From Chloroflexota bacterium (GTDB taxonomy: Bacteria; Chloroflexota; FW602-bin22; JACPRP01), in the NCBI GenBank assembly GCA_016210495.1, contig JACQUC010000056.1:1-6549 (forward strand): 6,549 bases of DNA. Direction: 5' to 3'. Positions 1 to 5,524 of this stretch are shown piece after piece (positions within the stretch are counted from its first letter, which is position 1; each line of letters opens with the position of its first letter). The notes beneath the pieces are model-generated. The model worked only from the letters and a program-made list of their open reading frames with translations. It ran no database searches and had not been told where the DNA came from. A program made the translations under genes and the position numbers.

Positions 1-48
1 GACGGCAAGTTGGCCCAGGAACCAGCAGCGGAGGGGGTCGCCGCCTGA
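1..48 (+). CDS. 3' end of an upstream gene (partial, unidentified)
   Basis: Frame 1 is open from the window edge to a TGA at 46-48 and gives a 15-residue tail, DGKLAQEPAAEGVAA. The tail is too short to assign to a family. The stop lies 31 bases before the helicase ATG with no terminator-like hairpin between, so the two genes could be co-transcribed. If the helicase is a HamB homologue, this would be the expected place for hamA, because hamA normally precedes hamB. That is inference only. Frame 2 is also open through this stretch, so the choice of frame 1 rests on the clean stop placed just before the next gene. Confidence 0.45.
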   Translation, partial: DGKLAQEPAAEGVAA

Positions 49-79
49 GCCCGTTTACACACCTCTTGACGGAACCTCG

Positions 80-3000
80 ATGGTCGGGTCATTGACGGGT
101 TTCCAATCCCAGCCGACGCTCGCGGCAAAGCGTGCTTCGGACACAATCCTGCGACTGCCGCAGTCCACCGCACTAGAACGATGCCAAGTTATTTCAGCGC
201 GCGCGCTGTCCAATCTCTTGGCACGACGATTCCACGACGTAATCCGGTGTAACTACGCGGCCGCCGCGGAGTTGCCGAGGGCCATTGCTGAATTGGAATC
301 CAGCGACGCGGACGATAGCATTTTTGTTGGGTTGGATCTCGCCGTTTCATTGGCCCGAGTTGTGATGGATGCCGCCATCCCGATGCTAACCGGCACCGGG
401 CTAGAGTTGAGCGTATTGCAGACAAGCATAGCTCGCGTCGAGAAACTTGCATTTGATGCTGAAGCCACATCCGAACTGGCGCTCATTCGGCGAGTTCATG
501 CCTTCGTTACGGGAATGGCGGATCGCTCCCTCGCTTCAACATTCCGGTACAGGCAAGTACCCGAGACGTTCACGAGGGCTTTGCTCCGCGAAAACATGTT
601 CGAATTATGGCCTCCTCAGCTAGACGCCATAAACCTTGGCCTGCTTGACCACGACGCGGGGCATTTCGTGATCGGGGTCCCAACAGGAGCAGGGAAGACC
701 CTTTTAGCAGAAATGGCGATTGTGGCTGCGCTGGCCGGGCAAGATAGCGGATGGGCCATCTATGTCACTCCGAGTCGAGCGCTCAGCAATCAAATTAGTG
801 GCGATTTGAGGCGGCAACTCAAAGACTCGGATATCCGCGTCCGCACGGTCTTGGCGGGGGCAGAAACAGGTCTCACCTTGGCCGGTGAATTGGAGATGGT
901 CAACCAGCCTAGAACCGTCGTAGTGACGACGCCGGAGAAACTCAATACTTACCTACGAAATGCGCCCGAAGTCTTTGCGTCCTGCCGACTTGCAATTTTT
1001 GACGAGGTTCACAAGATTGCCGACGGGGAGCGAGGAGTGCTACTAGAGAGCCTAGTAGCGCGTATGCTTTCTGAGTTCCCTGACACCCGACTCGTCCTGA
1101 TGAGCGGTGTCTTTTCCAATCAAGATCAGTTTGTCGAGTGGATCGGAAGAGATCGAGCAAAGTTGGTGCGCTCATCTCGGCGCCCAACTCGTCAGGTTAG
1201 AGCAGTCGCAGTTCGGTACGATGAAGTCCCTAGAAGTCCACGACGCCCGGTCGGGGGCAAAGTACGACGCCGCGTCGATTTCAAAGGTGGGCTTGTCCTT
1301 GTTCACGAAGCCGACGACCTCCAATCAGCCTACAAGGTCAGTGTGACCGACCTCTTCGCCGGATATTACAGTGAAGTCCAAATCGGATCGCGCTGGAACG
1401 ACGACACCGGAGCAGCGCATTCATCTCGCAACGATCATGCGATCCAGGTGGCATCCGCGCTGGCCGGTACAGGAGGCACATCCCTAGTCTTTGTAGGGAC
1501 GATCCCTGAAGCCGAACGAGCTGCTGTGACGCTCGCTTCAACCTGGCCAAATGTGCTGGACGATCCTTTTCAAGGCTCGCGGCAGCGCCTCGCTGATCAC
1601 ATCGCAGCAGAGCTGGGCGACGACCACGAGTTGGTCGGTCTTTGTCGGCGCGGCATTGGTTACCACCACTCGCGACTTCCCCCCACCGTGCTTCGCGCCC
1701 TTGAAATGGGGTTAGAGCAAGGTTGGCTAAGAGCGATGTTCGCCACTCCGACGTTGCTTGACGGTCTTAACACTGCGGCTGCACACGTAATACTGGCTGG
1801 TAACACCCGATGGGCTGACTCTGAGCAAAGGCCGATGCCATTCCCTGAGATGGATTTCGAGAATCTGGCCGGTCGCGCGGGCCGGCCTTTCCGTGAATCC
1901 GAGGGTCTCGTGATTCTTGTTCCTGACTCACTCGCAAGAGCCAACGCCGTTACTGCCGGCAGACGTTACTTGCTGGTCAATGACGCGGCTCTTGAGGTTC
2001 GTTCGCAGCTTTCCGAACTGGATTCCCTTCTCCATCAAAGCGGAGGGGATTTGCGAGCTCTGCCGTTGACTACACAATCGACCTTGTTGGGACTTGCGGC
2101 GAACGCTATCGATCACGAAGATACCGTAGGTTCCTTTTTCCGACAAACATTGTGGCACCAACAAGATACTTCCGATACGAGTTTTGACTATGTCACATCT
2201 GCCGTTGTCCACACTATTAAGAGCGCTTCTGAGCGACTGGGACCTGAAAGAGTCAAGGTAGCGGCGCGAACCAGTCTTTCGTTATCATCGGCGGAACTCC
2301 TATGGGAAAAACTCGTACCTCTACGCGATACCTTTAGAGATTCCTCCGCACTTGATGCCGATTCACGAAACCGCATGTTCTCCACCCTATTGGAGGTCGT
2401 GCTGGCGATCCCGGAAGCGCAACATGGCGCCTTCCACGACGCGACAATTAGTGAGCAGCATGTTGAGACAGTGTTGGCGTGGGTAGGTGGACAATCCTAT
2501 TCTGAACTGCTCTCTATTGGCCTGGACAGTCAAGCAATCTCAGTTGGCGGAAACCTTCGGGACGCGGTCAGATACTGCGCCGATGTGAGTAACTGGCTTT
2601 CGTGGGCGTTCGGGGCTGCATACCTGATGCTCTCAGACGAACTGGGAGATGACCTAAATCCATATGTCGGGATACTGCCGACCCTGATTAAGTACGGGGT
2701 CCCCAATGTCGAATCGGCGCTGATATGTATGCAAGGAGTTGCTGACCGGGCGACCGCCATCAAGTTGGGTGAGGAGTTTCGCGCCGTTGGTCGCCCAACA
2801 TCGGCACAGGAGATCGCCCTTTGGCTCGAGTCAGCGGGTGAACAGCTTGACCAACTACTCGGAGGGACCGACTTGCGAGCCGATCTTCTTAGGCGTCAAG
2901 GGTTTTGGACAAGACCTTCTTCGGCCCAACACATTTTCGTCCGTCTTCGCGCGACAAGCCGCCTGGACCCAGGTTTGCTGCTCAACTTCAGAGAAGACGG

Positions 3001-3169
3001 GCCGTTGCTAGCCGCCGTAGACATGACTGGCGAACACGTCGGGGATTGCCTCGACGTTGAAAGGCTTCGGACGTACAGTCGCGGTAACCTATCAAGCCTC
3101 TTCGGGGTCGTAGTAAGTCGGACTTCGTCGGGGGACACGATGGTTATGGTTATGCCCTCGAGCGCCTGA
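80..3169 (+). CDS. Ski2/Hel308-like superfamily 2 DEVH-box helicase (candidate defence helicase, HamB-like)
   Basis: An ATP-driven nucleic-acid translocase of 1029 residues, with no signal peptide or membrane segment. Motifs in order: Q-motif region ELWPPQ (175-180), as in Hel308 'PPQ'; Walker A GVPTGAGKT (199-207, Lys206); motif Ia YVTPSRALSNQ (from 228); motif Ib TTPEKL; Walker B DEVH (308-311); motif III as SGV (342-344) where Ski2-type enzymes usually have SAT; motif IV region SLVFVGT; a HHSRLPP segment like Hel308 'HHAGL'; motif V FATPTLLDGLN (554-564); and motif VI NLAGRAGRP (595-603). A basic Arg/Pro-rich insert joins the two RecA lobes (about 363-395). The roughly 425 residues after motif VI match no domain I recognise. 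The start is the first ATG in frame, behind a weak GGAA at 71-74. Codon use is more mixed than in the genes at the right, which suggests transfer. The family is secure. The Hachiman HamB role is a hypothesis from size, helicase type and an upstream neighbour. Other defence or repair Ski2-like helicases are possible. Confidence 0.93.
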   Translation: MVGSLTGFQSQPTLAAKRASDTILRLPQSTALERCQVISARALSNLLARRFHDVIRCNYAAAAELPRAIAELESSDADDSIFVGLDLAVSLARVVMDAAIPMLTGTGLELSVLQTSIARVEKLAFDAEATSELALIRRVHAFVTGMADRSLASTFRYRQVPETFTRALLRENMFELWPPQLDAINLGLLDHDAGHFVIGVPTGAGKTLLAEMAIVAALAGQDSGWAIYVTPSRALSNQISGDLRRQLKDSDIRVRTVLAGAETGLTLAGELEMVNQPRTVVVTTPEKLNTYLRNAPEVFASCRLAIFDEVHKIADGERGVLLESLVARMLSEFPDTRLVLMSGVFSNQDQFVEWIGRDRAKLVRSSRRPTRQVRAVAVRYDEVPRSPRRPVGGKVRRRVDFKGGLVLVHEADDLQSAYKVSVTDLFAGYYSEVQIGSRWNDDTGAAHSSRNDHAIQVASALAGTGGTSLVFVGTIPEAERAAVTLASTWPNVLDDPFQGSRQRLADHIAAELGDDHELVGLCRRGIGYHHSRLPPTVLRALEMGLEQGWLRAMFATPTLLDGLNTAAAHVILAGNTRWADSEQRPMPFPEMDFENLAGRAGRPFRESEGLVILVPDSLARANAVTAGRRYLLVNDAALEVRSQLSELDSLLHQSGGDLRALPLTTQSTLLGLAANAIDHEDTVGSFFRQTLWHQQDTSDTSFDYVTSAVVHTIKSASERLGPERVKVAARTSLSLSSAELLWEKLVPLRDTFRDSSALDADSRNRMFSTLLEVVLAIPEAQHGAFHDATISEQHVETVLAWVGGQSYSELLSIGLDSQAISVGGNLRDAVRYCADVSNWLSWAFGAAYLMLSDELGDDLNPYVGILPTLIKYGVPNVESALICMQGVADRATAIKLGEEFRAVGRPTSAQEIALWLESAGEQLDQLLGGTDLRADLLRRQGFWTRPSSAQHIFVRLRATSRLDPGLLLNFREDGPLLAAVDMTGEHVGDCLDVERLRTYSRGNLSSLFGVVVSRTSSGDTMVMVMPSSA

Positions 3170-3531
3170 CCTGTGCGCCCGGACGCCTCCGCACCGCCAA
3201 CGCTTCTCCCGCCACCGACGCGCTTGAACCGCTTCCGCGGACATCGCTTACCCCACCCGCGTTGGCCGTGCTCCGAGGACGCCCCGCAAGACCCTTGCTC
3301 CCGCTCCGTCCGCAAGGGAGTTGCCCCCAACACCGCAAAGGCTACAGTACCTGTCAATAGGTTGTTCCAGGAAGGATCGGGCGCCAACGCTAGCACAGAG
3401 GCGCCCGCCCGGCCACGAGAACATGGGCCATGGACCCCAAGTCCCGAAGTTCTCATGATGCTGGCTGCTGCCAGATACGACTTGCGCCGCCAGGCCCGCG
3501 AACCAGCTTCGCCCACCCTATCTGACGGAAT
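3170..3531. other. Non-coding spacer with small inverted repeats
   Basis: I find no gene here. The open frames on both strands lack a ribosome site, a codon bias and any recognisable domain. Small dyads are present: CCCTTGC (3292-3298) with GCAAGGG (3312-3318); GGGCGCC (3379-3385) with GGCGCCC (3400-3406); CTGGC (3461-3465) with GCCAG (3470-3474), leaving a four-base loop; and GCGAA (3498-3502) with TTCGC (3508-3512). None is followed by a T run, so none is a convincing intrinsic terminator for the helicase gene. The last two dyads may belong to the structured RNA that follows, whose 5' end I cannot fix. Confidence 0.5.
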
Positions 3532-3555
3532 GGTCTGGATTGGGGAATCCGGACC
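3532..3555 (+). repeat. 10-bp inverted repeat with 4-base loop
   Basis: GGTCTGGATT (3532-3541) pairs with AATCCGGACC (3546-3555) through nine Watson-Crick pairs and one G-T pair, closing on GGGG. It is the strongest local hairpin in the gap between the helicase and the remnant. No T run follows, so it is not an obvious terminator. I take it as the leftmost clear stem of the candidate RNA. Confidence 0.75.
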
Positions 3556-3586
3556 CGTTCGGGAGCAGAATGGTAGCACCGGCTCA

Positions 3587-3608
3587 GGTTCGGCTGCATA
3601 GCCAAACC
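3587..3608 (+). repeat. Hairpin, 9-position stem with 4-base loop
   Basis: GGTTCGGCT (3587-3595) faces AGCCAAACC (3600-3608) with a single C-A mismatch (3591/3604) and a GCAT loop. The flanking CTCAGG at 3583-3588 can also pair with CCTGAG at 3853-3858, so an alternative long-range pairing competes with the base of this hairpin. Confidence 0.7.
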
Positions 3609-3649
3609 AAGACCCCGCCATCCCGATTGTGGAAGAACCCACAACCCTC

Positions 3650-3830
3650 AGTTCGACTTTGCACAATTCCCCGGCGCGAAATGGGGTGCGCCAGGTTGCG
3701 CCCCTCACAGATACGGGAGTTTTCCCGATGTCGCCCTGCGCTGCGACGTGGAGAAATCCCCTGACGGCAGAAGACTCCTGTTTCTGGGAGATAGCCAGCG
3801 CCACCAGCTACGTTTGCGTAAAGTCGAACT
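3650..3830 (+). repeat. Perfect 11-bp long-range inverted repeat closing a multi-hairpin core
   Basis: AGTTCGACTTT (3650-3660) is the exact reverse complement of AAAGTCGAACT (3820-3830). It can extend inward by a G-T pair (3661/3819) and a C-G pair (3662/3818). The 159 bases between hold at least four further hairpins. A perfect long-range stem enclosing a row of local stems is the architecture of a large folded RNA and is not expected by chance at this spacing. An alternative inner fold is possible: GGCGC (3673-3677) with GCGCC (3688-3692), whose loop GGGG could pair with CCCC (3701-3704) as a pseudoknot. Confidence 0.75.
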
Positions 3831-3873
3831 CAGGATGTTGGGCAACGCCGCACCTGAGAGCACGCATCGCGAT

Positions 3874-3954
3874 GCCGGAGCCTCGATGCTGCATATAGCC
3901 CTCATTTGCCCCTTGGGCCTACGCCGCTGGGCCTGCGGGTGTAGCGGCTCCGGC
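3874..3954 (+). repeat. Perfect 9-bp inverted repeat enclosing two hairpins at the 3' end of the candidate RNA
   Basis: GCCGGAGCC (3874-3882) pairs with GGCTCCGGC (3946-3954). Inside are GCCC/GGGC (3908-3911/3915-3918, three-base loop) and CTACGCC/GGTGTAG (3919-3925/3938-3944, one G-T pair). Just left, GCATCGCGATGC (3864-3875) is a perfect 12-bp palindrome that overlaps the arm by two bases and may be an alternative fold. The right arm stops where strong coding bias starts for the downstream gene remnant, so this structure may mark the element's right end. Confidence 0.65.
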
Positions 3955-3955
3955 C

Positions 3956-4110
3956 AGGCATACAGCGACGGCGCGGACCGCGGGAGGGTCGTGAAGCACG
4001 GCACCACGCTGTCCTTCCAGTACGACAACGGGAAGGTGTGGAACGCCGACTACGAGATGGACGGCGCCGGCGGGCTGAAGCTGAACGGGAGCTACTACCT
4101 GAGACAGTAG
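3956..4110 (+). pseudogene. 3' remnant of a high-GC protein gene
   Basis: The frame ending at the TAG at 4108-4110 has 48 of its last 49 codons (3961-4107) ending in G or C, the mark of a resident gene in this genome. Upstream of about 3955 that bias disappears. The remnant reads as a compact C-terminal segment, with HGTTLSFQYDNGKVWNADY followed by a Gly-rich turn, a KLNGSYYL stretch and the end RQ. It has alternating hydrophobic and polar residues, as in a beta-rich C-terminal domain. I do not recognise the family. No start codon with a ribosome site serves it. The frame is open back to 3577 and contains ATG 3886 and GTG 3748, but the added sequence lies in the structured-RNA region and lacks coding bias. 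The likeliest reading is a gene truncated by insertion of, or recombination at, the element to its left. It converges on vapC with a 12-base gap. Confidence 0.6.
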
Positions 4111-4122
4111 GATAGAGTGATT

Positions 4123-4500
4123 TCAGCCCGCGCCGCGCGCCGCCTGCTCCAGCCGCTTGTCGAAGGTGGCGAGCTGGGCGCCCAGATCACGGGCCATGAG
4201 GAGGTAGCTCGCGTCGTAGGCAGACAGACCCGTTTCAACGGCGAGACGCGCGGCGGCGACATGGTCGACTCTGCCCAAGCGGATGGGAAGTGCCAATGCT
4301 TTTTCAAGTGCGGTAATGAATAGGTCCAGTTGGTCTGGCTGTCGGCGCACCTTCGTCCGCAGGACATTGGCGAGCTCATAGCCGAGCAGGTCCGGGGCGC
4401 ACAGGTTGTTCGACCGAATTATCAGCGCCGCCTCATCGGCACGGGAGTCGGCAAACACCCGCTCGGCGATCACCGAGGCGTCAACCACCATATCGGGCAT
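4123..4500 (-). CDS. vapC: VapC-type PIN-domain ribonuclease toxin
   Basis: A 125-residue PIN-domain protein of normal VapC length. VapC toxins are Mg2+-dependent ribonucleases that stop translation by cutting RNA, commonly tRNA or the ribosomal sarcin-ricin loop. The target here cannot be told. The four acidic positions are all present: Asp7 (VVDASV), Glu42 (YELANV), Asp96 (YDASYL) and Asp114 (TFDKRL), so the toxin should be active. The ATG at 4500-4498 has a GGGAG ribosome site seven bases upstream. A second in-frame ATG three codons later (4491-4489) would remove only MPD. The gene overlaps the antitoxin gene by 20 bases, the usual coupled arrangement with the antitoxin first. It converges with the gene remnant at its 3' side, and I see no clear terminator between them. 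Confidence 0.93.
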   Translation of the reverse strand: MPDMVVDASVIAERVFADSRADEAALIIRSNNLCAPDLLGYELANVLRTKVRRQPDQLDLFITALEKALALPIRLGRVDHVAAARLAVETGLSAYDASYLLMARDLGAQLATFDKRLEQAARGAG

Positions 4501-4768
4501 CGCGCATCTCCCGAATGATCTCCGTTGAGTCCTGCGTCTTCGGCAAGTTCAACGCCTTCACGATCCGGTCAGCTTCTTCAAAGGTGATTCGGTCGGGAAG
4601 CATATCCTCCAGGACGACCAGCGCCTGGTCGCTACGTTCGCTCTCAGCCACTCGCTCCAGGATCACCAGCAGCTCCCCTTGCAGCGACCGGCGGTTGCGT
4701 TTGGCACGGGCGCGCAGCCTCTCTGCGACGTCGTCCGGGACGTTCTTGATGGAGAAATTGACGGGCAT
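4481..4768 (-). CDS. vapB: VapB-type antitoxin, ribbon-helix-helix (FitA-like)
   Basis: A 95-residue antitoxin that should bind and inhibit the PIN toxin encoded just downstream and repress the shared promoter. The N-terminus MPVNFSIKNVP forms the DNA-binding strand. It is followed by helix A (about 11-25, DDVAERLRARAKRNR) and helix B (about 28-40, SLQGELLVILERV), as in the FitA/Arc ribbon-helix-helix fold. The acidic C-terminal half ends EIIREMRDARYGG, and this part would wrap the toxin. The ATG has GGAG nine bases upstream. Its first base lies inside one arm of a 10-bp inverted repeat, so repressor binding there would sit directly on the translation start. The name vapB rests on the fold and the partner. 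No specific subfamily is claimed. Confidence 0.9.
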   Translation of the reverse strand: MPVNFSIKNVPDDVAERLRARAKRNRRSLQGELLVILERVAESERSDQALVVLEDMLPDRITFEEADRIVKALNLPKTQDSTEIIREMRDARYGG

Positions 4769-4832
4769 GACACGTGACTCCAGAATGCTTTCCGTGTTGG
4801 TTCCATTTTGGCTCCATTCACATCACGTGTCA
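4768..4832. promoter_or_regulatory. 10-bp inverted repeat flanking the vapBC promoter (likely operator)
   Basis: TGACACGTGA (4768-4777) and TCACGTGTCA (4823-4832) are exact reverse complements 45 bases apart, each containing the palindrome CACGTG. One arm overlaps the -35 element and the other overlaps the first base of the vapB start codon. Paired operator arms around a toxin-antitoxin promoter suit binding by two VapB dimers joined through VapC. The spacing between arm centres is 55 bp, about five helical turns, which would place both on the same face of the DNA. Confidence 0.6.
4797..4818. repeat. Tandem 11-bp direct repeat over the vapBC -10 region
   Basis: TTGGTTCCATT (4797-4807) is followed at once by TTGGCTCCATT (4808-4818), with ten of eleven bases identical. 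The unit is about one helical turn, and the pair covers the -10 element. It is therefore a second candidate operator for the ribbon-helix-helix antitoxin, which typically reads short repeated sites in register. Confidence 0.6.
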
Positions 4833-4833
4833 A
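4805..4833 (-). promoter_or_regulatory. Sigma-70-type promoter of vapBC
   Basis: Read on the minus strand, a perfect -35 TTGACA (4833-4828) is followed after exactly 17 bases by CAAAAT (4810-4805), which matches four of six bases of the -10 consensus including the key A and T. Transcription would start near 4798, giving a 5' leader of about 30 bases with the GGAG site before the vapB ATG. Both elements lie within repeats that look like antitoxin operators. Confidence 0.7.
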
Positions 4834-4900
4834 TTCCTCACCACCTGCTCCCCTCCGGTGTGGGCCTATAGTTACGAAATAGTCCAAGCCCGCCAGGGAA

Positions 4901-4916
4901 CGATTGGCGCCAAACG
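4901..4916. promoter_or_regulatory. Palindrome upstream of the sigma-factor gene
   Basis: TTGGCGCCAA (4904-4913) is a perfect 10-bp palindrome. The two outer bases on each side also match across one mismatch, giving 14 of 16 symmetric positions. It lies 45 bases before the sigma-factor start and is a plausible operator, although no regulator is identified. Confidence 0.35.
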
Positions 4917-4947
4917 TGGATTGATATGGGTAGAGGCCGGGCGAAGA

Positions 4948-4959
4948 GGGAGCGCTCCC
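4948..4959. promoter_or_regulatory. Palindrome overlapping the ribosome site of the sigma-factor gene
   Basis: GGGAGCGCTCCC is a perfect 12-bp palindrome that includes the Shine-Dalgarno sequence (AGGGAG, 4947-4952) and ends two bases before the TTG start. As RNA it could fold into a four-pair stem hiding the ribosome site, or as DNA it could bind a dimeric regulator. The same ribosome site decides the start, because no ATG, GTG or other TTG lies between the in-frame stop at 4931-4933 and this TTG. Confidence 0.4.
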
Positions 4960-4960
4960 G

Positions 4961-5524
4961 TTGAGCGAAGCCGAGCTTATCCGCCGCGCGCAGGCGGGCG
5001 ACTGGGCGGCCTTCGAGCTGCTGGCAGGGCAGTATCGAGAGGTGCTCAGCAGGACCGCGTATTTCACGACGCGAGACCGCGAGTCCGTGCAGGACATCGT
5101 GCAGGAGTCGCTTGTCCAGGTCTGGCGAGGGCTCCCTTCCTACCGACCCTACGGCAGCTTCAGGGCATGGGTGGTCAAGATCGTCGTCAACCAGGCGAGG
5201 AAGACCCACCGCCGGAAGCGGGTGGAGACCGTGCCGCTGGAGGCCGTCGCCGAGGCGGCGGGGGACATCGACGGGCCGGGCGAAGCGGCGGTGCAGCAGG
5301 ACGAGGCCGCCCGGCTCAGGGTCGCCCTCGCCACGCTCAGCGCCGACCACCGGGAGGTCCTGGTCCTGCGGTACTACGCCGACCTGACGGTGCCGGAGAT
5401 CGCCAGGGCGCTGAGGTGCCGGGAAGGCACGGTGAAGTCGCGCCTCAGCCGGGCCCTGGGCCGTCTATATGGAATCCTGACAAGCGACGCGCGGGCGTCA
5501 TCCGAGGTGGGCCATGGACCGTGA
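4961..5524 (+). CDS. ECF-type RNA polymerase sigma factor
   Basis: A 187-residue group 4 sigma factor that should direct RNA polymerase to a small regulon in response to a signal passed by the membrane protein encoded next. Region 2 spans about 8-85, with the conserved DIVQESLVQVWRGL helix (45-58), then SFRAWVVKIVVNQARKTHRR for -10 recognition. A variable acidic linker runs about 90-115. Region 4 spans about 119-170, with LSADHREVLVLRYY and the helix-turn-helix TVPEIARALRCREGTVKSRL (143-162) for -35 recognition. Region 3 is absent, as expected for the class. The start is TTG with AGGGAG eight bases upstream, the only start candidate after the in-frame stop at 4931. Codons end strongly in G or C. 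It is divergent from vapBC and overlaps the next gene by 11 bases, so the two are translationally coupled. The ECF subgroup cannot be set from here. Confidence 0.93.
   Translation: MSEAELIRRAQAGDWAAFELLAGQYREVLSRTAYFTTRDRESVQDIVQESLVQVWRGLPSYRPYGSFRAWVVKIVVNQARKTHRRKRVETVPLEAVAEAAGDIDGPGEAAVQQDEAARLRVALATLSADHREVLVLRYYADLTVPEIARALRCREGTVKSRLSRALGRLYGILTSDARASSEVGHGP

Larger units (their letters stand above)
3532..3954 (+). ncRNA. Candidate large structured non-coding RNA (possibly HEARO/omega-RNA type)
   Basis: About 420 bases that fold into many nested stems and hold no credible gene. Stems seen: 3532-3541/3546-3555 (10 bp, GGGG loop); 3587-3595/3600-3608 (9 positions, one C-A mismatch, GCAT loop); 3627-3632/3639-3644 (6 bp); a long-range stem 3650-3660/3820-3830 (11 bp, perfect). 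Inside the long-range stem are 3683-3690/3697-3704 (8 bp), 3714-3718/3723-3727 (5 bp), 3728-3734/3743-3749 (7 bp) and 3775-3780/3785-3790 (6 bp). To its right are 3874-3882/3946-3954 (9 bp, perfect) enclosing 3908-3911/3915-3918 and 3919-3925/3938-3944. Non-Watson-Crick pairs in these stems are mostly G-T when read on the plus strand (eight, against one C-A). This favours rightward transcription, because on the minus strand they would be A-C mismatches. The multibranch plan recalls HEARO RNAs, the guide RNAs of IscB/IsrB, but that class call is inference and no IscB/IsrB gene is present. The 5' end and promoter are undefined. Confidence 0.6.

Noticed and set aside
3352..3357. Perfect TTGACA on the minus strand in the non-coding gap
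   Set aside because: No -10-like hexamer occurs at 16-18 bases and no gene follows on that strand.
3170..3420. Terminator after the helicase
   Set aside because: Several dyads exist but none is followed by a T run.
3173..3601. 142-codon plus-strand frame after the helicase, GTG start
   Set aside because: It has no codon bias and no domain, is Pro/Arg-rich, has no clear ribosome site, and its end runs through the strongest hairpins.
2896..3804. 302-codon open frame on the minus strand
   Set aside because: It overlaps the helicase 3' end and the structured region, has no domain, a low-complexity Arg/Gly/Ser composition and no ribosome site. It is explained by high GC and palindromic sequence.
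3577..3955. Plus-strand frame continuous with the gene remnant, including a WD40/TolB-like SPDGRRLLF stretch
   Set aside because: The frame is open but has mixed third positions, many rare combinations and no start with a ribosome site. The stem pattern explains the sequence better than a propeller repeat.
3400..3960. tRNA gene or tRNA-type attachment site
   Set aside because: I checked TTCGA-like loops at about 3652 and on the other strand. None has matching T, anticodon and acceptor stems.
4867..4872. TATAGT as a -10 for the sigma gene
   Set aside because: It matches five of six bases, but no acceptable -35 lies 16-18 bases upstream, so I do not call a promoter.
4897..4919. ECF-like promoter (GGAAC then CGT) upstream of the sigma gene, suggesting autoregulation
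   Set aside because: Only 13 bases separate the two elements, where about 16 are usual, and the palindrome at 4904-4913 explains part of the match.
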